NCBI GenBank assembly: GCA_031361295.1
Contig: JANMCN010000276.1
Location: forward strand, 11,958 to 75,957
Source of the DNA: JALZOC01 sp031361295
Lineage (GTDB): Bacteria; Acidobacteriota; Vicinamibacteria; Vicinamibacterales; 2-12-FULL-66-21
Length of the DNA stretch: 64,000 nt
Direction: 5' to 3'
Translations under genes and position numbers: made by a program
Shown here: in pieces, positions 33,761 through 41,986 of the stretch
Position numbering within the stretch: position 1 is the first letter of the stretch
Layout: every line of letters begins with the position of its first letter
Notes under the pieces: model-generated
The model's database searches: none
What the model was told of the DNA's origin: nothing
Seen by the model: only the letters and a program-made list of their open reading frames with translations

Positions 33761-34903
33761 TCAGGCGACGAGAGGGCGGATGGACGTTGCGCCGCCGCAG
33801 GACTTCCGGACGATGAGGGGAGTGTGGAGCAGGATGTCGCGCGGCGGGAGTTCAGGGCGGGTGAGACGCTCGAGCATCGCGGCCATGGCCGCGATGCCAA
33901 TCTCGCGGCAGGGCTGCCGGAGCGTCGTCAGAGGCACCGGCAGCAGACTCGCGTACTGGACATCGTCGATGCCGGCTATACGCACATCGCCGGGGATGGC
34001 GTGGCCGAGCGTCAGCAGCGTGTGCATCACCAGCCCGGCGGTGTGATCGTTCGCGCAGACAATCCCGTCTGGCGCGGCGTCCTGCATGAGACGCGCCACG
34101 GCGTGCGGGTCCGAGGGATCGAACTCCACGCTCGACGCGTCGTCCACCGGGATGCCGTACGCGTGCAGGGCTTCGCGGTAGCCGGCCCTGCGCGCGTCAA
34201 CGGTGGACGCGGCGTTGGCGAGGCTCACAAAGGCGAGGCGGCGGGCGGCAAGGCGCAACAGGTGTTCGGTAATCTGGTACCCCGCACGGCGGTTGTCGAT
34301 GCCCACGAGGTCGTGGTGTTCGCGCTGCCCGTAGGGCAATGTCGGGCGATCGAGCAGCACAATCGGAATGCCCGCGGCCTCGAGCGCAGCGGAGATTTGC
34401 GCGTTCACCTGGTCTTTGTTCGGCGTGAGCTCGAGCGGAGCGAAGAAGACGCCCGCAACCTGCCGCTCGATGTACTGCGCGCAACGCTCCCAGGCGGCGT
34501 CCTCTTTCTGGGCGGGGGACAGATCCGAGGCGCCGCCCGGCAGCAGGAACGCATGATCCCGTGCGGCCGGCGCCCCTGTAAGGTGTCGCACGATCGGCTC
34601 GAGGATCTCGGTGTCTGCCAGGTCGGGGATGAGCAACCCGAATGCAGCCCGGCCCGCCACCGCGTGCTGGCGCCCGCGGCGCACGTAGGTGCCGGAGCCG
34701 GCGCGCCGTTCGATCAGCCCTTCGTGCTGGAGATCGCGCAGGGCCCTCCCGATCGTGATTCGGGACGCGCCGAACGTCTTGACGAGATCCGCCTCGCTCG
34801 GCAAACGGTGTCCTGACGCAAATGTTCCCGCCGCGATGTCCGCGCGAAGCGCGTTGTAGACCTGCCGGTGCTTTGGGAGCGGGCCCGTCGTGGAACCTGA
34901 CAT
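33761..34903 (-). CDS. GntR-type winged-helix regulator with LacI-like sugar-sensing domain
   Basis: A 380-residue transcription factor of AraR-like architecture. Residues about 10-78 are a GntR winged helix (YNALRADIAAGTFASGHRLP, ASRITIGRALRDLQHEGLIE, GSGTYVRRG). The rest is a periplasmic-binding-protein-like effector domain (FGLLIPDLADTEI, GVFFAPLEL, IPIVLLDRP, VGIDNRRAGYQITEHLL, GIVCANDHTAGLVMHTLL, GIDDVQYASLLPVPLTTLRQP). Ligand is probably a sugar. It is divergent from a HAD phosphatase; operator-like palindromes lie between. ATG 34903 has no Shine-Dalgarno but a TATCAT hexamer six bases upstream. Confidence 0.9.
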   Translation of the reverse strand: MSGSTTGPLPKHRQVYNALRADIAAGTFASGHRLPSEADLVKTFGASRITIGRALRDLQHEGLIERRAGSGTYVRRGRQHAVAGRAAFGLLIPDLADTEILEPIVRHLTGAPAARDHAFLLPGGASDLSPAQKEDAAWERCAQYIERQVAGVFFAPLELTPNKDQVNAQISAALEAAGIPIVLLDRPTLPYGQREHHDLVGIDNRRAGYQITEHLLRLAARRLAFVSLANAASTVDARRAGYREALHAYGIPVDDASSVEFDPSDPHAVARLMQDAAPDGIVCANDHTAGLVMHTLLTLGHAIPGDVRIAGIDDVQYASLLPVPLTTLRQPCREIGIAAMAAMLERLTRPELPPRDILLHTPLIVRKSCGGATSIRPLVA

Positions 34904-34909
34904 GTCAAG

Positions 34910-34920
34910 ATGATATAACA
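34910..34920 (-). promoter_or_regulatory. -10 region of regulator gene, half of an 11-bp inverted pair
   Basis: On the minus strand this reads TGTTATATCAT, ending exactly six bases before the regulator ATG. The same 11 bases occur on the plus strand at 35025-35035, also exactly six bases before the HAD gene ATG. TATCAT can serve as a -10 element; start of transcription would fall at the ATG. Confidence 0.6.
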
Positions 34921-34934
34921 ACCGGGTAAAATCC

Positions 34935-34950
34935 ACGACACAAATGTCGT
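34935..34950. promoter_or_regulatory. Palindromic operator-like site
   Basis: Perfect inverted repeat ACGACA-CAAA-TGTCGT in the 138-base divergent region, 32 bases upstream of the regulator ATG and over its expected -35 region. Size and symmetry fit a dimeric GntR winged-helix operator, so autoregulation by the adjacent regulator is inferred. Confidence 0.55.
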
Positions 34951-35006
34951 AAAATATCGACTATTATTACCAAATTCGTGTGAGTCTGCCAGCCTGACGA
35001 GCTCGA

Positions 35007-35035
35007 TTGACCTGAGCCTAAAGCTGTTATATCAT
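35007..35035 (+). promoter_or_regulatory. Sigma-70-like promoter of the HAD phosphatase gene, leaderless
   Basis: TTGACC (35007-35012), 17-base spacer, TATCAT (35030-35035): five of six matches for each hexamer. Expected transcription start at about 35042, which is the A of the ATG, so the mRNA would lack a 5' leader. Confidence 0.65.
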
Positions 35036-35041
35036 TAGGCC

Positions 35042-35878
35042 ATGGCATTTATCGCGACTCCGGAGCCGGGCCGGCATTTCCTGGTGGCTTCGGACTTTGA
35101 TCAGACTCTGAGTTTCAATGATTCCGGGATCGTCCTGGCTGAGCGGATGGGCGTGCCGGCGTTCGCCGCCAAAGTCGAGGGGCTGAGGCGCAGCAATCTC
35201 GTGCACCAGGGTGGCGAGCTCGCCTACCTGATCCGTCACGATCCCGAGTTTCGCAGCGTCCGGCGTGAGCACCTGGTCGAGGCAGGTCGGGGCGTTCGCC
35301 TCAAGAACCACATCCCGGAGCTCGTCGACTTCCTGTCGAACGGAATCGAGGGATACCGTTTTTCCTTCTACGTGATCTCGGCGGCGCCGCGCGAGGTCAT
35401 CGAATCCGCACTCGAGGGAATCGTGCCGCCGGAACACATCTTCGGCACCGAGTTCGACTACGACGACCTGTCCGGCGAAATCCGTTCGGTCCGCCAGGTG
35501 CCTGCCGGGTACGGCAAGGTCGAGGTGCTCGAGGGCATCGAGCGGCGCCTGGCCATCAGTCCCGAACGGACGGTGTACGTCGGCGACGGCAGCTCCGATG
35601 TGCACGTCATGCTGCACGTCAACAACCGCGACGGCTTCACCATCGCGGTGTCCGAGAACCAGCTCCTGTCGCGTATCGCGCAGCGCACGGTTCTCAGCGA
35701 CAGCGCGCTCAGCGTCCTCGTGCCCATCCTGCGGCGGATCGGCTGGCGTTCGGCGGCGATTCGCGCGGTGTTCGAGTCGTTCGGGCTCCCGCTTCGCGAG
35801 TGGGAACGGGTGCGGACCGACTGGTTGACGATTGGGGATCCCCATCCGGGCGGGGACATCTCCGGCGCCGGACTCTGA
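35042..35878 (+). CDS. HAD-IB-type phosphatase
   Basis: A 278-residue HAD hydrolase. Motif I ASDFDQTLSF (nucleophile Asp, acid Asp), motif II VISAAPREV, Lys in GYGKVEVLEGI, and motif IV VYVGDGSSDVHVM. The arrangement is like phosphoserine phosphatase/HAD-IB enzymes with a C1 cap (KVEGLRRSNLVHQGGE...). Substrate unknown; divergence from a sugar-responsive regulator suggests a sugar phosphate or regulator-controlled metabolite. Probably translated from a leaderless mRNA. A small membrane protein gene follows after 39 bases and may be cotranscribed. Confidence 0.85.
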   Translation: MAFIATPEPGRHFLVASDFDQTLSFNDSGIVLAERMGVPAFAAKVEGLRRSNLVHQGGELAYLIRHDPEFRSVRREHLVEAGRGVRLKNHIPELVDFLSNGIEGYRFSFYVISAAPREVIESALEGIVPPEHIFGTEFDYDDLSGEIRSVRQVPAGYGKVEVLEGIERRLAISPERTVYVGDGSSDVHVMLHVNNRDGFTIAVSENQLLSRIAQRTVLSDSALSVLVPILRRIGWRSAAIRAVFESFGLPLREWERVRTDWLTIGDPHPGGDISGAGL

Positions 35879-35917
35879 GCGCACGCCCGAACGGGCGCAT
35901 TCGAAAGCAGGAAACCA

Positions 35918-36148
35918 ATGTCTGAGTGGCTCGGGTGGATCGCGACAGGTGTGTTCACGTCTTCTTACCTCTTCAAGCGGGCGGACACGCTCCGTCTCGT
36001 CCAGATGGTCGCGGCGTTGATGTGGATCGGCTACGGTGTGCTCGTCAGCGCCTACCCGGTCATCGTCGCCAACCTGCTCGTCTTCGGCGCCGCGGCTGCC
36101 GCCACCTGGTCCTCGTCGCGCAACGCTCGCCGCAACCTGAGCGCGTAA
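35918..36148 (+). CDS. Small three-helix membrane protein, YgjV/SemiSWEET-like
   Basis: A 76-residue membrane protein with three hydrophobic stretches (about 4-18, 26-45, 47-64), the size of a SemiSWEET or YgjV unit. GWIATGVFTSSYLFK and the second segment VQMVAALMWIGYGVL fit YgjV/MtN3-like repeats, although the PQ dipeptide of sugar-transporting SemiSWEETs is missing. AGGAAACC precedes the ATG. It is downstream of the HAD phosphatase. Transport of a small metabolite is possible but unproven. Confidence 0.75.
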   Translation: MSEWLGWIATGVFTSSYLFKRADTLRLVQMVAALMWIGYGVLVSAYPVIVANLLVFGAAAAATWSSSRNARRNLSA

Positions 36149-36230
36149 ATCCCCGCGGCTGTAACGTTCTGGCGGTTTCGCTGCAGTACCTTCCGAGGCG
36201 GGCCACCTTGCGCCTCCTCAGGAGGACATC

Positions 36231-37196
36231 ATGAGAGTTCGGACGACTGCGTGTTTCACGGCGATAGCCCTGCTGGCCGCCGCCATGGCTTCAGTTCCGG
36301 CGGCGGCTCAGGCGCCCTTCGCGCGCATCGTGGTCTTTGGAGCCAGCTTGTCTGACTCCGGGAACGCCTTCGCGCTGCGAGGAGGGACGAACACCCCACC
36401 CGACTACCTGCTGGATCCGCTGCTCGTGCCCAGTGCCCCGTACGCCAGGGGCGGGCACCACTTCAGCAATGGAGCCACATGGATCGAGCAGTTCGCACGC
36501 TCGAGGGGTCTTGCCGGCAGTGTGCGGCCCGCATTCGCCGCGTCGGACCCCAATGCGACGAACTACGCGGTCGGCGGCGCGCGGGCGTACGAGGACGGCA
36601 TCAACATCAATCTGGCGGCGCAGGTAGACGCGTTTCTTGGCCAGGTTGGCGGCGTCGCCCCGTCCGATGCGCTGTACACCATCGAAATGGGCGGCAATGA
36701 CATCCGCGATGCGCTGGTTGCCTTCTCGGAAGGCCGCGATGGCGCCGCCATCCTCCAGGCGGCGAATGTATCAATCGCCCGCAGCATCGGAGCGCTGTAC
36801 GCGGCGGGGGCGCGGACGTTCCTCGTGTGGCGCGCCCCGGACGTCGGGCTGACGCCGGCAATACACACGCTCGACACGTTCAACCCCGGCGCGGCCCACC
36901 TGGCCACGGTGTTGACTCAGGGCTTCAACGCCGGGCTCGATGGCGTCGTCAGCCGGCTTTCAGGAATTCCCGGAATCAGGATCACGCGGCTCGACGCGTA
37001 CCGCCTGCTCCACGATCTCGTCGCCGATCCGGCGGCGTATGGTCTCACCGATACGGTGAGCGCCTGCGTCACGCCCAACATTCCCCCGTTCACCTGCGAT
37101 CGTCCCGACACGTTTCTCTTTTGGGACGGCATTCATCCGACCAAGGCCGTCCACGCGATCATCGCCAACGAAGCGGCATCCGCGCTGACGCGCTGA
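36231..37196 (+). CDS. Secreted SGNH/GDSL lipase/esterase
   Basis: A 321-residue GDSL esterase with signal peptide (residues 1-27, cleavage after AAAQA). Catalytic blocks: block I FGASLSDSGN (nucleophile Ser), a Gly-containing block in NYAVGGARAYEDG, block III MGGND (Asn), and block V DGIHPT (Asp and His). Overall arrangement resembles plant-type/thermolabile-hemolysin-like GDSL lipases that act on acylated sugars or lipids outside the cell. A CAGGAGGA Shine-Dalgarno directly upstream supports the ATG. Stands alone. Confidence 0.9.
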   Translation: MRVRTTACFTAIALLAAAMASVPAAAQAPFARIVVFGASLSDSGNAFALRGGTNTPPDYLLDPLLVPSAPYARGGHHFSNGATWIEQFARSRGLAGSVRPAFAASDPNATNYAVGGARAYEDGININLAAQVDAFLGQVGGVAPSDALYTIEMGGNDIRDALVAFSEGRDGAAILQAANVSIARSIGALYAAGARTFLVWRAPDVGLTPAIHTLDTFNPGAAHLATVLTQGFNAGLDGVVSRLSGIPGIRITRLDAYRLLHDLVADPAAYGLTDTVSACVTPNIPPFTCDRPDTFLFWDGIHPTKAVHAIIANEAASALTR

Positions 37197-37331
37197 GCTG
37201 ATGCCTTGGCAGGAGTGGTGGCGTCGGGGCCGCCCTCCTGCTAAACGTCAGCCCGCCTGGTCGGCGCAGGTCAGAGGCAAGCCTGAGGCCCGGCGAGCGC
37301 TAATCTGGTGAGAACGCCGCGCCGGCACCTA

Positions 37332-37337
37332 TATAAT
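37332..37337 (+). promoter_or_regulatory. Consensus -10 element before the kinase operon
   Basis: TATAAT 17 bases before the GTG start of the Ser/Thr kinase gene, in a 158-base intergenic gap. No clear -35 at 17 bases. It is the only such hexamer in the gap. Confidence 0.45.
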
Positions 37338-37354
37338 GAGCGCCGATTTCCATT

Positions 37355-39754
37355 GTGACCTTATCGGTCGGGACCGCAATCGGCCCGTACGAGGTCGGCG
37401 CCCTCCTTGGCGTCGGAGGCATGGGTGAGGTCTATCGAGCCGTTGACAGTCGGCTGGGTCGCGCGGTCGCGCTGAAGATTCTTCCGGCACATCTATCCGA
37501 CGATCCCGGCAGACGGCAACGTTTCGATCGGGAGGCGCGGACGATCTCCAGCCTTAACCATCCGCACATCTGCCGGGTTTACGATGTCGGCCACCAGGAT
37601 GACCTGAGCTACATCGTCATGGAGTTTCTCGAGGGGGAGACGCTCGAAGCTCGCCTCCGTCGCGGTCCTCTCGCTCTGAGGGAGAGCTTGAAGTACGCGG
37701 TGCAGATTGGCGACGCGCTCGATCAGGCCCACCGGCACGGGATCGTTCACCGGGACCTGAAACCGGGAAACATCATGCTCACGGCTGCCGGCGCGATACT
37801 GCTGGATTTCGGCCTTGCGAAATCGTCGCTGCCGGGACTGCTGGCGACGAGGTCGCGAAGTTATGAGCCGCACGTGTCCCTTACAGCAGAAGGCACATTC
37901 GCCGGGACGCCGGCATACATGGCTCCCGAGCGGTTCCAAGGCCACGAGGCTGACGCAGGCGCTGACGTGTTCGCCTTCGGCGCAGTGCTCTTCGAGATGC
38001 TCACCCATCGGCGTGCGTTCGACGGCGCGACCGATGCAGAGGTCATGGCGGCCGTGATGACGTCCACGCCTCCGCGGGTGTCCGAGCTCCGCCCCGACGC
38101 GCCCCGCGCGCTCGATCAGCTCGTGGATCGGTGCCTGTCCAGAGATCCCGACGATCGGTGGCAGACGACCCGCGATCTGGTCAGCCAGTTGAAATGGATT
38201 GGCGAGCCGGAGCCGACGCGCGGCGGCCAGTGGGCACGCTGGTCGCGGGGGAACCTGCTGCGTCTCGGCATCACAGCTGGTGTGCTCGGAGCGCTGCTGA
38301 CTGGCGCAAGCGTTGCGTGGAAGATGGGCAGCGGCGCGATCGACTCCATTGCGGTCCTTCCGCTCCAGAACGTCGGGGGCGATCCCGAGATGGAGTATCT
38401 CAGCGACGGCCTCACCGAGAGCGTCATCCGTGCCTTGTCGCCGCTTCCAGCGATGAAGGTGATGTCGGGCGCGTCGGTCGCGCGGTACAAGGGGCAGAAG
38501 GCTGATCCCCGGACTGTCGCACAACTGTTGGATGTCCGCGCGGTCCTCGTTGGGAGCGTCACGCGACACGACAGCGAACTGTCCATCAGCGTCGAGGTGG
38601 TGGACGGGCGCGACAATCGACAGATATGGAGTGAGCATTACAGCCGGCCGCTCGCGGAGATCTTCGGCATTCAAGAAGACATTGCCAGGGAAATCGCCGA
38701 GAAGCTCCGCCTGCACCTCTCGGGAGCCGACCAGCAGCGGCTGGTGAAGCGCTTCACCGAGAGCACCGACGCGTACGAGCTGTATCTGAAAGGACGGTAT
38801 TACTGGAACCGGCGCACCCCGCAGGATCTGCTGCGAAGCCTCAGGTTTTTCAAGGAGGCGATCGCGAAGGACCCCGACTACGCCCTCGCCTATGCGGGTC
38901 TTGCGGATGCTTACGATCTGATCGGCTCGGCCGGCTACGACGTCCTGCCGCCGCTGGACGTCCTGCCGAAAGCCAAAGCCGCCGCGGTCCAGGCTCTGCG
39001 GCTCGACGACCAGCTCGCGGAAGCGCACGCCGCAATGGGCTTCATCCTGCGTTACGAATGGAACCGCCCCGCTGCGGAGCGGGAACATCGCCGCTCCGTC
39101 GAGCTCGATCCCAACTACGCGACGGGCCGGCAGTGGCTGGCGAGCCAGTTGTGGACAGAGGGACGCTTCGAGGAAGCGCTGGGTCAGCTGAAGGAAGCGC
39201 AGACGCTCGATCCCTTGTCTTCGCTGATCAGCATGAACCTGGGCCGGCACTTTTACTACGCGCGCGATTACGATCGCGCCCTCGAGGCTTTCAAGAAGGC
39301 GCTGATCCTGGACGATCGTAACGTCGCTGCCGGACAGATGGTCGCTCTGACCTGCATTGCCAAAGGGCAACCCGACGCGGCGCTCTCGCAGCTACGGCGA
39401 TCGCCTGCACCGCCCGGCGCGTGGCTGGCTGTGCTCGGCTATGTCAGCGCTGTGACTGGGGATTCTGACGGAGCCCACAACGTGATCGCCGAGCTGACGG
39501 CCCTCTCCAGCCATCGCTATATTCCCGCCTATGCTTTTGCGACGGTGTACGCAGGGCTGGGTGACACGGACAAGGCATTCCAGTACCTGGCGCGCGCGCG
39601 TGACGAACGATCGGCGTATCTCGATTACCTCAACGTGGAGCCAACGCTCGACGGCCTCCGCGACGATCCGAGATTCAGCGACCTGCTTCGACACGTCAAC
39701 CTTCCGGTTCCTGCCATCCCGAAGCCGCATGCCCATGCACGTCCCCCCTCCTGA
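37355..39754 (+). CDS. Ser/Thr protein kinase with transmembrane helix, TolB-like and TPR domains
   Basis: A 799-residue membrane receptor-like kinase. The N-terminal Hanks kinase has LGVGGMGEVYRAV, Lys41 in VALKIL, HRDLKPGNIM, LLDFGLAKS and YMAPERF. A transmembrane helix (LGITAGVLGALLTGASVAW, about 305-323) follows. The periplasmic part starts with an FlgO/adenylate-cyclase-associated domain (SIAVLPLQNVGGDPEMEYLSDGLTES ... IWSEHYSRPLAEIFGIQEDIA) and ends in several TPRs. Start is GTG. It overlaps the next gene by about 25 bases and so leads an operon with a Tat lipoprotein, a GMC oxidoreductase and an outer-membrane-like protein. Signal unknown. Confidence 0.93.
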   Translation: MTLSVGTAIGPYEVGALLGVGGMGEVYRAVDSRLGRAVALKILPAHLSDDPGRRQRFDREARTISSLNHPHICRVYDVGHQDDLSYIVMEFLEGETLEARLRRGPLALRESLKYAVQIGDALDQAHRHGIVHRDLKPGNIMLTAAGAILLDFGLAKSSLPGLLATRSRSYEPHVSLTAEGTFAGTPAYMAPERFQGHEADAGADVFAFGAVLFEMLTHRRAFDGATDAEVMAAVMTSTPPRVSELRPDAPRALDQLVDRCLSRDPDDRWQTTRDLVSQLKWIGEPEPTRGGQWARWSRGNLLRLGITAGVLGALLTGASVAWKMGSGAIDSIAVLPLQNVGGDPEMEYLSDGLTESVIRALSPLPAMKVMSGASVARYKGQKADPRTVAQLLDVRAVLVGSVTRHDSELSISVEVVDGRDNRQIWSEHYSRPLAEIFGIQEDIAREIAEKLRLHLSGADQQRLVKRFTESTDAYELYLKGRYYWNRRTPQDLLRSLRFFKEAIAKDPDYALAYAGLADAYDLIGSAGYDVLPPLDVLPKAKAAAVQALRLDDQLAEAHAAMGFILRYEWNRPAAEREHRRSVELDPNYATGRQWLASQLWTEGRFEEALGQLKEAQTLDPLSSLISMNLGRHFYYARDYDRALEAFKKALILDDRNVAAGQMVALTCIAKGQPDAALSQLRRSPAPPGAWLAVLGYVSAVTGDSDGAHNVIAELTALSSHRYIPAYAFATVYAGLGDTDKAFQYLARARDERSAYLDYLNVEPTLDGLRDDPRFSDLLRHVNLPVPAIPKPHAHARPPS

Positions 39755-40409
39755 GTTGAGTGGCGCGGCAGCGGTGTCACGCCGGGGTTTCCTCGGGTGC
39801 TGTTCGGCGCTCGCTCTGGCGTACTCGGGTTGCGCCCGGTTGTCGCCACACACACGGTCCGCGTATACCCTCATTGCCGATCCACCGCTCGAGCAGTACA
39901 AGCCGATCCTCGACGGCCTTATCCGCTCGATTCTTCCCCTGGAGCGCTCCGGTTTCCCACCGTCGGCCGAGCAGGTTCGATCCCGTCTGCTGACGCTGTT
40001 CCGGCTCGAGGACGACGCGCGATTTCTCGGACTGCAGAAGGCGCTCGTCCTGTTCGATCAGACGGATCTGTTCGCTCATCGCCTCGTGCCGGCGCAAGAG
40101 GAAGCCACAGCGCTCGATGCAGACGCGCGAGGGCTGGACATTCAAGCCGTCATCGCTCGGAGTCACGCGCTCGACATCGATCTGTATGATCGGTTCGTTC
40201 GGGGGCAGGAGGGCGCGCATCGCTTCACCAAGCTCGCCGTCGATCGGCAGCGCGAGTACCTCGGGCTGTGGCGTGCCAGCGGCTACCTGATCAAGCGACA
40301 GTTCTACGTCTCGGCCAGATCTCTCGTCATGATCTCCGCATATTCTATGGACCTGATGTGGCCGGCGATCCGGTATGGCGGACCACTCCTCCCCCGCAGC
40401 CGCACCTGA
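39729..40409 (+). CDS. Tat-exported lipoprotein, GMC-oxidoreductase partner-like
   Basis: A 226-residue protein with a twin-arginine signal (SRRGFLGCCSALALAYSGC) that ends in a possible lipobox. The mature part (PPLEQYKPILDGLIRSILPLE, TLFRLEDD, ALVLFDQTDLF, YDRFVRGQEG) resembles the gluconate 2-dehydrogenase subunit 3 group that accompanies GMC flavoproteins. The gene overlaps the kinase stop and ends two bases before the GMC gene. Start may be ATG 39729 or 39735. It likely helps export or anchor the oxidoreductase. Confidence 0.75.
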   Translation: MPMHVPPPELSGAAAVSRRGFLGCCSALALAYSGCARLSPHTRSAYTLIADPPLEQYKPILDGLIRSILPLERSGFPPSAEQVRSRLLTLFRLEDDARFLGLQKALVLFDQTDLFAHRLVPAQEEATALDADARGLDIQAVIARSHALDIDLYDRFVRGQEGAHRFTKLAVDRQREYLGLWRASGYLIKRQFYVSARSLVMISAYSMDLMWPAIRYGGPLLPRSRT

Positions 40410-40411
40410 CC

Positions 40412-41986
40412 ATGCGGCTGCAATGCGACATCCTGATCGTCGGGTCCGGCGCCGGAGGAGGGGTGCTGGCCGCCACGCTCGCGGAACTGACCCACCGCAC
40501 CATCATTCTCGTCGACAAGGGCCCACACTACACCGCTGATTTTTTCAATCAGCGCGAGTGGGACATGGGCGTCCTGTATGCCGAGCGCGGAGCGCGCTCG
40601 ACGACGGATGGCGCCATTCCGGTGCGCGGCGGCGAGTGCGTCGGGGGCGGAACAACGGTCAACTATGCGCTTGCGATGAATCCCGTTCAGGCTGTCTGGA
40701 CGCGATGGAGGCTTGAACGCGGATTGACCGGCTTCTCGTTCGAGGCGGATGCGTGCGATTACGGCATTCCCGGTCTCAATATGTCGGCCTGTCTCGCGGA
40801 GGTACGCGCGCGCACCGGCGTGGCGGCGCCGCCCGAGAGTGCCATCAACGACAACAATCGCGTGCTGGAACGCGGCTGTCGCGCGCATGGCATTTCGACG
40901 AAGCGGTTCGAGCTCAACATGCGCGATTGCCTCGGGTGCGGATTCTGTGCCGAAGGGTGCGCGTACGATCGGAAGCAGGGAACGCTCATCACGTACGTCC
41001 CCGATGCAGTCAGTCACGGTGTGCGGCTGATCCATCACTGCGACATCCATCGCCTCACGTTCGCGCGGCGGCCGGGCGGCCTTGCGGTGACGGGCGCCAC
41101 CGGCCGCGTGCGCCCCACCAGCACAGGATCTCGGCCGAACACCGTCGACGCAGGCAACGTCGACATCGTCGCGCCCCTGGTGGTCGTGTGCGCAGGGGCA
41201 ATAGAAACGCCCGTGCTGCTGCAGCGGTCCGGACATCCGGATCCGGGCAGCCTGCTGGGCCGCGGCCTCATCCTGCACCCCGGCCTGCCGATCGTCGGCG
41301 TGATGGATGCGCCGCTGACGAATTACCGCGGGATCACGGGAACGATCTACAGCGACCATTTTTTTGAGACGCACGGCTTCTACTACGAGTGTCTCTTTGG
41401 TCATCCCGTGTACGGTTCGCTGGTGCTGCCGCTGATCGGAGCGGAGCACTTCGATTTGATGCGGCAGTTCGACCGGATCGCCGGCTTCGGGGTGATGCTG
41501 GTGGACTCGCCACAGCCGGTCAATCGTGTGGCGTGGCATGCGCCGTCCGGAACGCGCCGGATCATGTATCAGCTGTCTGACACCGATCGCGATCGGCTCC
41601 GCTTCGCGGCGCGGACCGGCGTCGAGATCATGTTCGCCGCGGGCGCGCGCGAGGTGCTGCTGTCGTCGACCGAATCGATCGGCCCATTATCCTCGCCTCG
41701 GTTCCGCACCCCTGCAGAAGCCGCCCACTGTGCGGCGCTCGCGTTCGGGCCGCATCAGACCACGGTGACGTCATCGCACTGCCAGGCCACGGTGAAGATG
41801 GGCGAAGACCCGAAGCGATCGATGATCGACTCGCGCGGCGAGTCGCACTACGTCCGCAATCTCCTGGTCTGCGACAGTTCCGCCTTTCCGGACTCATGCG
41901 GCGCCAACCCGATGCTCTCGATCATGACGATGGCACGGTACCAGGGGCGGCGGATCGCGGGTGAACTGGCCCGATATGAACGCTGA
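40412..41986 (+). CDS. GMC-family FAD oxidoreductase with a four-cysteine motif
   Basis: A 524-residue flavoprotein. The FAD Rossmann motif is ILIVGSGAGGGVLAA (residues 8-22). GGECVGGGTTVNYA is the second GMC signature, and the C-terminal part has CQATVKMGEDP and CDSSAFPDSCGANPMLSIM, with the catalytic His region. Residues 173-183 hold CxxCxxCxxxC (CLGCGFCAEGC), like Fe-S binding segments. No own signal peptide, so it may be co-exported with the Tat partner. It should oxidise an alcohol or sugar. Operon with kinase and lipoprotein; its stop overlaps the next gene by 11 bases. Confidence 0.88.
   Translation: MRLQCDILIVGSGAGGGVLAATLAELTHRTIILVDKGPHYTADFFNQREWDMGVLYAERGARSTTDGAIPVRGGECVGGGTTVNYALAMNPVQAVWTRWRLERGLTGFSFEADACDYGIPGLNMSACLAEVRARTGVAAPPESAINDNNRVLERGCRAHGISTKRFELNMRDCLGCGFCAEGCAYDRKQGTLITYVPDAVSHGVRLIHHCDIHRLTFARRPGGLAVTGATGRVRPTSTGSRPNTVDAGNVDIVAPLVVVCAGAIETPVLLQRSGHPDPGSLLGRGLILHPGLPIVGVMDAPLTNYRGITGTIYSDHFFETHGFYYECLFGHPVYGSLVLPLIGAEHFDLMRQFDRIAGFGVMLVDSPQPVNRVAWHAPSGTRRIMYQLSDTDRDRLRFAARTGVEIMFAAGAREVLLSSTESIGPLSSPRFRTPAEAAHCAALAFGPHQTTVTSSHCQATVKMGEDPKRSMIDSRGESHYVRNLLVCDSSAFPDSCGANPMLSIMTMARYQGRRIAGELARYER

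Noticed and set aside
33761..35878. Mobile element or horizontally acquired island at the AT-richer gap near 34.95 kb
   Set aside because: The AT-rich bases are explained by promoter and operator sequences; no transposase, integrase or direct repeats.
37493..39370. 625-codon open frame on the minus strand
   Set aside because: Antisense to the TPR kinase, which has complete kinase motifs; the frame is a by-product of high GC content.
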